From Agapetus fuscipes (lineage: Eukaryota > Arthropoda > Insecta > Trichoptera > Glossosomatidae): a DNA stretch of 64,000 nt. Position 1 is the stretch's first letter. Every line of letters starts with the position of its first letter. The position numbers were made by a program, and so were the translations under genes. Location: assembly GCA_951799405.1 (NCBI GenBank), contig CATOGX010000032.1:44974-108973 (forward strand). The letters run 5' to 3'. Under the pieces are notes generated by a model, which saw only the letters and a list, made by a program, of their open reading frames with translations, did not search any database and was not told the DNA's origin. Below are positions 1 to 10,900 of this stretch, piece after piece.

Positions 1-266
1 CTGAAAGAAGGAATGACTGAATGCGCTAAAAAAGTATGTGGGGTAACGAAAGGTGGAAGATTGAAAGGAGATGCCTGGTGGAATGATAGAGTGAAAGAAG
101 CTGTGAAAGTTAAGAAAAAGTGTTATGAAAATTGGCTGAATGATAGAAATGATAGAAAGCTAGAAGACGAATATAAGATAGCTAAGAGAATGGCGAAGAC
201 TATAATTTATGAAAGCAAGATGAATGAACAAAGAAAGATTGATGAAAGGATTAACAGAAGTTACAC

Positions 267-885
267 ATGGAGAGAATGAGTGATGAAAGATTGACGAAGA
301 AAGTATATGTTGCTAGAATAGATGGATGTCGTGGAAGAGGAAGACCGAGAAAGGTATGGATGGACCAAATTTTCGAAATAGCGAGTGAATGGAATATCCA
401 GAGTCATAATAAAAGGAGAGCTTGTATGAAAAAGGTTATGACTCTGGATGAAATGAAAGAAGTATGCAAGGACAGGAAGAAGTGGCGGCTAATCTGCAAT
501 GCTGATTTGTAATGTTGGTTTATTAGTTTGCTACATTTTTTGCATAAGAAATTTTTGACTTTTTTTGTATAGATTTATTTTTAAGGTTTTGTTGTTTTTT
601 TTTGTAAACTTAAATGTCATTTATTACTCGTATTCCTTGACTTATAGGTTGGTATGAGGCTGACCACCCATACTGTAAAAAATGGTTCACTTTGCCAATG
701 TCACCCCTGTTTCAGGGAATGTCGGCAGGAGTTGCAGGGCTTATGTTCATTTGAGTTTGGATTTTATTTGTAAGTACACAATCAGCATTTGTAAGCGCGA
801 ACTACACGTGTTTGTTTGTGGGCATACATCTGAGAGCTTTAAATGAATATATGCTTGCAACTTAGATTATAGATATAGATTATTA
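267..885 (+). mobile_element. 5'-truncated LINE copy nested in a LINE of the same family
   Basis: Starts inside the RT C-terminal region (MERMSDERLTKK) and carries the last ~80 codons, the 3' UTR and a tail ending AGATTATTA. It is flanked by TACAC at 262-266 and 886-890, a 5-bp target-site duplication. The host ORF resumes at the next codons (TDSKKEFWRW) on the right. Confidence 0.88.
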
Positions 886-2646
886 TACACCGACAGTAAG
901 AAGGAATTTTGGAGGTGGATCAATGCGGATAGAAATAAATCTTCTGCATTGACCACTCCGGGAGTCAAAAGTGCTGCCGGCGAGATGGTATGGGAGAATG
1001 AAGAAGTATGCAAGAGATGGAAGAACTATTTTCAAGAAATTTTTGGTCAGGGTGAAAGAAGAATTTATGAACAGATAGATGAAGAAAATGAATTGAATAT
1101 TTTTGAAAGAAGAAATGAAAGTGTCTATTTCACGTCTGAAGAATGGGAAGTCTGCTGGGTTTGATGGTATAAATGGTGAAATGTTGAAAGCAGGAGGTGA
1201 ATGCTTGATAGATTGGATGTACGAATTATGTAAGCTTTGTGTGAATGCAGGAGTAGTACCGATGGATTGGAGGAAGGCAGTCATTGTTCCCATTTACAAA
1301 GGTAAAGGGGACAAAAAAGACTGTCAGAACTTCAGACCAATCAGTCTACTCAGTATACCAGGAAAAGTCTTCTGTAAGGTGATTATAAAAAAAGTGATTC
1401 TGACTACTAGTGAAAGGATTTCCGATGTACAGTCCGGCTTTATGGCCGGTAGAGGCTGTGTTGATCAGATTTTTACTCTACGACAACTTGTTGAAAAACA
1501 ATTGTCGGTGAGGCGGAAGCTGTTCACGGCCTTTGTAGATCTGGAAAAGGCTTTTGACTCAGTAGACAGAGGTATGTTATGGGATGTTTTGAAAGCATAC
1601 GGAGTGAATGGGGCTCTCCTAGGTGCGGTGCATGCAAACTATGAAAATAGTAAGGCATGTGTCCGTATTGATGGTGAGTATAGTGAGTGGTTTGAAGTTT
1701 ATAAGGGTGTGAGGCAAGGATGTGTGATGAGTCCTTGGCTATTTAACATAGTCATGGACAAGTGTGTCAGAGATGCTAGACTTAATGATTGTGGATTGAT
1801 GATAGGAGAGAGCAAAGTGAGTGTTCTACTGTATGCAGATGATGCAGTTCTTGTATCTGATTCTGCAGTAGAATTGCAAACAATGCTCTCTAGATTGAAT
1901 GAAGCTTTGTTAGGTAACCATTTGAAGTTGAATGCAAGTAAGACGAAAGTATTGATTTTTGAAAGAGATGATGAAAATATGAATTATGAATTTAAAATTA
2001 ATGGAATGAATGTTGATATCGTAAATGAGTTTGTATACCTGGGAAGTAAGTTTGAAAAAGATGGAATATGATCGGTGAATTTGAAAGAAGAATAATGAAA
2101 GGCAGGTGCGTACTGGGTGCTACCGCTAGCATCGCCAAGAACCAGAATCTTTCAAAAAATGTTCGACTGGCGGTGCACGGTGGTATACTAGTGCCCACTC
2201 TGATATATGGAAGTGAAGCCTGGACGGTGAGTGAAAGTGAGATTAGTAAAGTCCATACAGTAGAAATGGACTACTTAAGAAGTATGATTGGGAAAAGACG
2301 GAGTGATAGGTTAAGGAATGATTTTGTTAGAGAGGAATGTGGTGTAAGAGAAAGTGTGAAAGTAAAGATAAAAAGAAGTATGCTTAGATGGTTTGGACAT
2401 TTGGAGAGAATGAATGAGGAAAGACTGACGAAGAAAGTATATGCTGCGAGAATTGATGGATGTCGTGGAAGAGGAAGACCGAGAAAGGTATGGATGGACC
2501 AAATTTTCGAAATAGCGAATGAATGGGATATCCAGAGTCATAATAAAAGGAGAGCTTGTATGAAAAAGGTTATGGCTCTGGATGAAATGAAAGAAGTATG
2601 CAAGGATCGAAAGAAATGGCGGTTGATCTGTAATGCTGGCGGTTAA
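886..2646 (+). pseudogene. LINE reverse transcriptase (frameshifted)
   Basis: Three overlapping frames together give the RT of the RTE family: GKSAGFDGINGEM, NFRPISLLSIPGKVFCKV, FTAFVDLEKAFDSVDR (motif A), RQGCVMSPWLF and LLYADDAVLVSDS (YADD active site), then the conserved C-terminal GRGRPRKVWMDQI. Frame changes near 1096 and 2067 split it. It matches the intact copy at 47247-50252 closely. Confidence 0.88.
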
Positions 2647-3220
2647 AGCTAAGGCTTTTAAATTTAAAAAATATGTGTTGTAGTTTTTTTTTTTTTTTTT
2701 AATTTTTTACTGTTTAATTGCTTAGAATTTATTTGTTTTATATATTTGATTGTATTAATTGCTTGTACTCCTTGACTGATAGGTTGGTATGCGGCTGACC
2801 ACCCATACTGTAAAAAATGGTTCACTTTGCCAATGTCACCCCTGCTTCAGGGAAGGTCGGCAAGAGTTGCAGGGCTTATGTTCATTTGAGATTGGGGTTT
2901 TTATATTGTAGGTCCACATGCAGCATGTGTAAGCGCGAAATTATGCATGTCTGCTTGTGGGAATGCATTTAATATGAATCTCAAATGATACATATCTTTG
3001 CAGCTTAGATTTAGATTTAGATTTTAGATTAGGCGCATGCGCCCGTATGGAATAAATATATGCACATAAGCTCCGCACATTACAAGCTTGTTGTATTAAC
3101 TTAAAATAACCATTTTATGCAGTTTGTGTGGTCAGCTTCATAACAATTCATTATTAACTAAGCTAAATAATGTTGCGTAGTCCACAGCCATTTTGGCTCA
3201 ATAGAAAAAAATCCATCTTA

Positions 3221-3467
3221 CAGTGGAGCCGCTGAGAGAATGAATTTCTGACATTTAAAAAAATATGTTGTTTTCTAATTTATTTAACTTTCCATTTGAC
3301 CCAAAATTATAACAAATATTTCCATGTGACATGATGATTTATTTTTAATGATAATTATGCCTTAGAATGTCATTTTTTATTTGGTTTAAAATTATTGTAA
3401 ATTATTCAAAGTAACATCATTCATATTATTACAACCTGCCAGAAATTAATTCTCAGCCGCTCCACTA
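3221..3467. mobile_element. MITE with ~30-bp inverted ends and TA duplication
   Basis: The left end CAGTGGAGCCGCTGAGAGAA pairs with the right end read in reverse (TAGTGGAGCGGCTGAGAATT). TA flanks both ends (3219-3220, 3468-3469). The interior is AT-rich and non-coding. Probably a Tc1/mariner-type non-autonomous element. Confidence 0.65.
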
Positions 3468-4978
3468 TAGCTTTTACTTAATTTTCATTTAATGTAAAAA
3501 ATACAATAAAAGTACAATTACATAACAAACACAGCTTTTATTTCAATTTTCTCTTTACAGTAGAAACCTAAGTACATAAAAAATATATATTATTTATTTA
3601 TCATTGATAAGAGTGATAGAGTGGACTGGAAACTGTTTTAACGCAAATAGATGATATAAATGTTTCAACTTGCATGCAATTGTCCTTGAAAGAGAACAAA
3701 AATGCTCCCAGTGGGACTAAACTCTTAGCAGAGAAGCAAGAATATTATTGTACCGCAATGTTGGCATCCTGCAGGTTTTGTTTAATCCAATTTTAATGAA
3801 ATGATGTTGAAAACCAATATATTTATAAAAAAAAAGCAGTTCCTTATTTTGCGTACCTAAACCCCTGTTGAGTTTGACAGGATTGGTTGACAGTTTCATG
3901 CAATGCTTCATTGCTGTAAGTCAGTTTCCAGTTACATTCCAACTACATAGGTAGAGAGCTGCGCTTGTAAGTGGGCGCAACAAGCTTCTAAGGAATTCTA
4001 AAAAAATTAAAGTTGAAAAACAATTCATCCAACACGCAAAACAAAGGTTATTTCCACATTCGAGAAGAAGAATGTTTGCTCAAATTGGACACTGAATGGA
4101 TATTCTGAATTTTCCTTTTTTAAGAGACAAACATCACATGTCGGCGGAACTAGCAACTAGGGTAATATAGATCCTTAGTAACCTGACTGACGGGACAATT
4201 TTTTTGCCTGCGTCATTTTTGCCGACTTCTTGAACACTAAAATAAAAATATTACAATTTACGAGCATCGAGTTTGCTGTACCAGTTTATAAGATATATTT
4301 TTTGGATCCAATACCTTAATACAAAAATCTTAAGCTAATTTAATGAAAAGTAAAATACTTAGGAGTATTTTTTAATATAATATGGAAGGAAATACATGAT
4401 ATCCTTGGTAATCAATCCAATAACCTTGGATTCCTGTGCTATAACCTGTTAAGATTAACTAAAAAGTGAATGATTTGATATTAACTTGAAACCTTACAAA
4501 GAATGCAGTTTGTTTTTTTTTTACATTTATTGTAAAATAATAAGAACACAGAAGGATAAAGTGAATTTTCATTAAAACAAAATGAAAGTAACTTACTTAT
4601 ACATAAAAGTTTGTAAAAGAATTGGTAACACTGGCAACAAAAAAGTGCCATCCAGAAAAAAATCAAGTAAATTTAAAAAAACATTATTAGTTCTCATAAA
4701 AGGGAAAACCAAATCGAGAAAAATATATGGTTTGATCAGATTTATGGGAATGTATGAAAAGGGTAATTGGTATTAATGAATTGAGAACGGTAAGTATAGG
4801 ATGAGGTGGATGCAACTCTGCATTAGCTCTGGCCACCCCTAGGGAAATGGCAACAGAGTTACAGTTACATAAACAAGACAACTTTTCAACATGAAATAAT
4901 TTGAAAGCTAGGCAGTGTATGAGATTTTAGTAGATGCCATCTCGCTCATTTCCATATAATATTACACTTATTTCCATA
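3468..4978. other. AT-rich intergenic DNA, no gene seen
   Basis: No convincing coding frame. It holds one short decayed LINE tail at about 4806-4876 (plus strand), with the GCAACTCTGC and TGGCCACCCCTAGGG motifs seen in a second RTE family elsewhere in the window. Confidence 0.5.
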
Positions 4979-5794
4979 TGAGGGGTATAGAAGCAAAGGC
5001 AGCAATCTTTGAAAATTTGACCAAAAAATCTATGAATGTAGTATTATAGAGTAAGTTATTCTTAATCTGATGCAGCGCCATACAAAATAGTCACGTGACA
5101 AGATGGCCGCTCAGTACATTTGTACTGTCATGCTGTGATTTTGGCTTCCCATTTGGATTAGTGTTTTCAAAGTGTGTGGCACAGTTTTCTATGAAGGATT
5201 AAGAAGATGGACTGTCATCCAATAGAATTGCAACTTCTAAAGAACGGAAAAGAACGCGATGTCCAGCAAGATAGAAAAGAAATGTCACCAAAACTGACAG
5301 GCAATTTCAAATTTTAAGCACAGGGGAAAACACAAAAAAAAAAATTTCACAATTTTTTTGTGAATATTATATTATTTGTAAATATCTACGTTGTTTAGAT
5401 TTTTCTAAAAAAGTTTATTTTTATTTTTCTATCATATGTCTACATTTATTATTTATAAAAGTATAGTTACAGTGTTTTTCTCATAAACCAGTTGGAAAAA
5501 CAAAATGGTGGCTAAGTTAAAAGTTGGGAGCAAAAACAGCAATCCTTCAAGTGTTGAGAAGCAAAACCAGCAATCTTACAAAGTTAAAAGCAAAGGACAA
5601 TGTGAGAATTAATAATTGAAATATCTTTAAAAAGCAAGTACATTTGAGAAGTATAGCAATCAAATTTTCTTTTTAACCTTACATTACTTCTAAAAGATGT
5701 AAAAAAAGTTTATTAATTACGATTTATCAGTTTTTGTCAATTTTCTCCAAATCACCGTGAGGGCACATTGCTGCCTTTGCTTCTATACCCCTCA
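4979..5794. mobile_element. 816-bp non-autonomous DNA transposon (TA target site)
   Basis: Both ends share about 28 bp of inverted repeat starting TGAGGGGTATAGAAGCAAAG, with TA at 4977-4978 and 5795-5796. The motif AGCAAAANCAGCAATC recurs inside at about 5530 and 5560. No transposase frame. It lies 108 bp from the qin/RNF17 stop codon. Confidence 0.7.
5709..5714 (-). terminator. candidate polyadenylation signal of qin/RNF17
   Basis: AATAAA on the minus strand, 189 bp past the stop codon. I saw no AATAAA between the stop and this point. It lies inside the MITE at 4979-5794, so the mRNA 3' end would be transposon-derived. Position only; no transcript evidence. Confidence 0.3.
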
Positions 5795-5902
5795 TATATA
5801 CACTTATTGAGTTGACTTGGAAAAGCTAATGATTTACATTGGCAGAGTCATCAGTCCCTCATCTATGAGCTTTTGGTAGATCAATGTTGGCTCTTTCACA
5901 TC

Positions 5903-7967
5903 CTAAACTAACTTCACCACCAGCCTGTCTCCTTCGTAACAAACAAACTTTGCAAAGAAGTTATCAGCGAGCAGCTCGTGAAGTTTCAATGCCAACATTT
6001 TCAAGTCTGCGTCGGCTTTGATCTGGATATCACAAAGTTTAGCCATCACTGTTTGCGTTGGTGTTTTCAACCATTCTGGTTTAATTTGCCTGACTTTGCA
6101 CAATGGTAAAGTTTCACTGTTTCCGTAGTCGACATAAAAAACTTTGACTGTATCAGCTTCCGAATCGAAATTGCTTATTTTAGCTCTGTACCACACGTCG
6201 TCTTCTGAGAACTGCGCGACGCAAGTCATGTTTTCTTGAACCTCATCTATCAAAGGACACTCTTGGCATTCTCTTTGCATTTCGCTTTCAATTCGATCAA
6301 TATCGTCCAGCATAGAAGCAAACTCTGATAACGATAGTTTTAAGATTATATCGTTGATATTTCTCATTGTTACAATGCTACACTCAAAATATTGGTTTTT
6401 GACAAATTTATGCGGTTGATATTGAAGCTCGGCTATTATTTTAGCTTCTTCTGCGAGTTCTTCATCAATGATATCGTTCCAATCCACTTTCTTAACTTCA
6501 TTTGGTTCCTCTTCCTCATCGCACACAATGTAATCCGGATCAGAATCGTCTTGTACTATCGGAGGTAAAATTAATGCAGGGAGTTTGGTATTCAAATTAT
6601 TCTTATCTGGAACGGCATAACCTAAGGAGAGTAGCATCTCAGCCAAATCAAATGTTGACCTAATTTTTAGATTGATTAAAAGAATGTTGTTTTCTAAGAC
6701 GTCGATCACATTAATTCTGCTTTGTTTTTCAACAACCTGCTGATGAATAAAATCAAGTGTCTTAACATCCCACTTCTCTCCCAACGGTTTAACTCCAGCT
6801 ATTTTGCATTTTGTTGCTTGTACCGGAATGTGATGTAGCACTACATCTTTTCTGAGAGTATTTATGGGACAATATTCGTAATTTCCGTAATCCACAAAGT
6901 CCACGTGCACAGTGTTGTCTTCGCGCACACATCTGACTCGGGCGCGGTAATATTTGCTGTCCAGATCCCACTTGGCGATGCACAGCTGACCCGGACACCA
7001 AAACATGTCGTACGGCTTTGGTGCCGAATCCTGAAAGTGTCTGGTTAAAGTTGAACTTATCATGTTCAGAGTTTCGGATTCTTCTAAATCATACAAGTAC
7101 ACATACATCTCATCGTCTACATATGTCGGCATAGCTATGAACTCTGTCTTAGTTATAAGTAAAGCAGGTGGCCAGTCATCCACTATCGGAGGAACAAACA
7201 TCTCATCTAAAAGGCTGGATTCTGCAACAGTATTTTCTTTTTCAGCAACAAGATGTTCTTCATCATCTTTATGTGCAGGTTCAACTTCTTTAAATTTATC
7301 AGGAAGTGCCAAACCTTGTTCTATAATTTTATTGTTAATTGTTAACCATTTGTAAGTTGTGGCTTCTAATGCGTTTCCCAAGTATGTGTGATAGACCCAG
7401 AGTTCCACAGGCATACTCTTGTCAGTTGCCACTCCCTCAATGTTTACATTGGTTATTTCTCCAGCTTTTGTGATGTAGTAACGATCATATTCTTTCAACT
7501 GCTCTTGGACATATTCACAAGTAACATTGGGCCATTTGTTACCTCCTGCAGGTATGATTCCACTCAGGTGGCATTTGAACGCTCCATCTCTCACAGTCAA
7601 GAACTTCCCATCCAAAGCTCTCAGCTCGTCAAATGATACTTCTGAAATTGTTGCAGTGTCTTTAAGAAACACTTTGGCTGTTTTATCTTCCATATTGATG
7701 CTTTGAATGATTCCTCGACTCCATATGCTTGCAAGAGAGAGTGTTGCACACTTGTCATTCTCTTTCCAGAGCGCGCTCTCATCACATTCTGTGTTCTCAT
7801 AAAACTCTTGCATGTCATTGTACAGATCCATGAGCTCTTCTTCTTGTGTTTTGATTCTGAGATATATGTCTGAAGAAGTTCTAGCAGATATGACTTTCAC
7901 TTCCACCTTTAAAGGTATATCGCTCACATTTTCCTTTGTGCCTTTTTCTTCAGGTACTTGCTTCGGG
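5903..7967 (-). CDS. qin/RNF17 last exon: Tudor domains 3, 4 and 5
   Basis: A single exon of 688 codons ending at TAG (5903-5905); the acceptor is CTTTCTAG at 7968. Tudor 3 begins VEVKVISARTSSDIYLRI and has a degenerate core (AKVFLKDTATISEV). Tudor 4 has the complete core DNTVHVDFVDYGNYEYCPI. Tudor 5 has VKVFYVDYGNSETLPLC and runs to the C-terminus. Tudor 3 lacks the DYG signature and aromatic cage residues, so it probably does not bind methylarginine, while 4 and 5 keep D-Y-G-N. An acidic linker (DDSDPDYIVCDEEEEPNEV) separates 4 from 5. Unlike the small upstream exons, this one is intron-free. Confidence 0.9.
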
Positions 7968-10900
7968 CTAGAAAGAAGAACAAATATATTTCAGATAAGG
8001 GAAAAATAACTGTTTGAATCAATCTTAGTTGGAGAGAAAATAAACATTTAAGGTTATGCCCCTATGCACACAAGTAAGCACATGTAGGTTCGCAGGTGCA
8101 CTTACATTCAAATTTGGGACCGGTTAGTCTTGTAATTAAAGCTATAGACTCGCAATCGGAAGTAAGTGTGTTCAAATCCGAAGGAGTAAAATAAACTGAT
8201 TTTCAAAAATGCTATTTAGACTGGTCTATAGCACAGTTGGTAAAACGATGTGTACAAAGCCAGAGGGCTAGAGTTTGATCTCTACCAAGCCATGTGGAAT
8301 CATATTAGCACCCTTAGCCACTGGCAAGTGGACCAAATGATGCCCACACCGCGTGTATTTTCTAATGAGGTTGAGTGTATCAAATAAAAACAATAAAACA
8401 CTTACTTAGTTTTGGGATAGTGTTTTACAACTCCACGACTTTTCTTCAGGATCTGGACAGGAGCTACAGTTGGTTTCTGCACACTTGGTTGTGGTTTCTG
8501 CACATGTTGTGATTTCTGCACATGTTGTGGTTTCTGCACATCTTGTTTTTTTGGCACATTAGCTTCAGCAGGCTGTTCCGTCTCTACAACTCTCAGTGCC
8601 ACCTTATGGAGAATGCTTTGCTTGGCATTTGGTTTATCAAGGACACTTACAGCAAGTGTGCTGCACTCCTTCATGTATTTCTCCATAGCAAGTAGCATTT
8701 CTTTTTCCAATTTCTTATTTTTAATGTTGACAGCGCAAAGGATGCTCTGAAATAATGAAATATAACATCCCTGTTAAACCCTCGTTAAACATCCCTGTAC
8801 CCCACGGAACTCATCAAACAACCTGGTTTGAATTGCAGACTATTGACTTAGCGGAAAGTGAAGCCAGAACAGAACAGTCAATGATCTTCTGCGCAAGTCT
8901 GCAACAGTGTTTGCCGAGCGCCCCAAAAGGTCTGCTCACCAAATCTTTTGGGGTGTCCTTGGAGTGAAAATGTCACGAAACAGCGACAGTGAAAAAAATC
9001 ATCATTCATAACATGGGTGATGGGCAGATGAACAGTCAATAACACAGGTTATGAACAAATGAACAAAGTCTGCCAAAAGGTGTTACTAAAAAGAAAGAAA
9101 ATTGTGACAAAATCAATGTATTTGAGAGTGTTTTGTAGTAGTTGCTGATGAGGCTCCTGAGTGCAGTCCTGGGCAGGGAGCGCATGCTGCCCACGTCCAC
9201 CAGGCGCACCTGCGCTCCTCCCTCAGCCCCACTACTTATTTATGAGGATACAAGGTGAGTGTGACTCACCATCTGGTCCAGCTTGTAGTAGTTGCTGATG
9301 AGGCTCCTGAGTGCAGTCCTGGGCAGGGAGCGCATGCTGCCCACGTCCACCAGGCGCACCTGCGCTCCTCCCTCAGCCCCACTACTTATTTATGAGGATA
9401 CAAGGTGAGTGTGACTCACCATCTGGTCCAGCTTGTAGTAGTTGCTGATGAGGCTCCTGAGTGCAGTCCTGGGCAGGGAGCGCATGCTGCCCACGTCCAC
9501 CAGGCGCACCTGCGCTCCTCCCTCAGCCCCACTACTTATTTATGAGGATACAAGGTGAGTGTGACTCACCATCTGGTCCAGCTTGTAGTAGTTGCTGATG
9601 AGGCTCCTGAGGGCAGTCCTGGGCAGGGAAAAAAACTTTTGGAAAGTTTTTTTCCCCCATCGTACATACATCTCATTACATAGCGAAGACCTGAACTTTA
9701 AAATATAATCGCGCTATGTAGAAATTTCACACTAAAGATGAATGATTTAGAAAATATTCCAGTTTATTTCTCGGATCCCATTTTCAATAAGTTAGCATTG
9801 ACATTGTGGAGATTCAGTTTAAACTGATAAAGTAAAAAGAAAGCACAAAAATGCATTTTATTTTTACTTTGTTATTTTAGTGGATAGGTATTTATTTTTC
9901 CTATTTCATACATAGGGATAATCCCCTTCGTCCCCTAATGACGCACCGCCACTGTATACACTTCAAAGCAAGTCTAAGGAGAATATCCAGTAACAATCAT
10001 TTCTTAGTTGTGCATTTTGTTTTGGACAAAAGGCTTTGAGCTATAATAATATCTATAATCTAAGTTGCAAGGATATATTCATTCAAAGCTCTCAGATGTA
10101 TGCCCACAAACAAACACGTGTAGTTCGCGCTTACAAATGCTGATTGTGTACTTACAAATAAAATCCAAACCTCAAATGAACATAAGCCCTGCAACTCTTG
10201 CCGACATTCCCTGAAACAGGGGTGACATTGGCAAAGTGAACCATTTTTTACAGTATGGGTGGTCAACCTCATACCAACCTATAAGTCAAGGAATACGAGT
10301 AATAAATAACATTTAAGTATAAGAAAACAACAAAACCTTAAAAATAAATCTATACAAAAAAAGTAAAAAATGTCTTATGCAAAAAATGTAGAAATGTACC
10401 ATTCAACATAAACGTGCATTCTTCATTTTCATCCGTTCTGTCAAAAATCAGTACTTTCGTCTTACTTGCATTAATTTTCAACTTGTTTACACACAGAGCA
10501 TGATTCAGACTAGAGAGCATCGTCTGAAGTTCCGCTGCTGAATCAGAAATTAATACTGCGTCTGAAGTTCCGCTGCTGAATCAGAAATTAATACTGCGTC
10601 ATCAGCATAAAGCAGAACTCCCACTAAATTGGCACAATGACCGCCTCTCTCTAGTCCAATGGAACCTCCTTGACACTAACACACAATTCGCAAAGCTCTT
10701 TCATTCATTCAATCACACATTCTCCTCCCGCTTTCATCATCTCAGGTCTCACACCATCCACACTTGCAGCTTTCCCATTCTTTCGATATTTTCAAAACAT
10801 TACCTTCATCATAATCTCCATTCACAGTTAAATCACATTCTTCTTCACCAAAAACCTCATTAAAATATTCTTTCCATCTTTTTTTTACATCGTCTTTATT

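Larger units (their letters stand above)
1..3030 (+). mobile_element. RTE-type LINE, cut by the window edge and split by a nested copy
   Basis: Element sequence runs 1-266 and resumes at 886 after the insertion 267-885. It encodes the end of the endonuclease-RT linker, RT and C-terminus, then a 3' UTR and a tail of (TTAGAT)-like repeats ending near 3030. The RT part has at least two 1-bp frameshifts (an insertion near 1096 and a deletion near 2067), so it is dead. Its 3' UTR has a poly-T stretch and differs from the other copies, suggesting a separate subfamily. Confidence 0.85.

Noticed and set aside
7062..7355. Plus-strand open frame of 97 aa
   Set aside because: Antisense shadow of the Tudor 4 coding exon, with no recognisable features.
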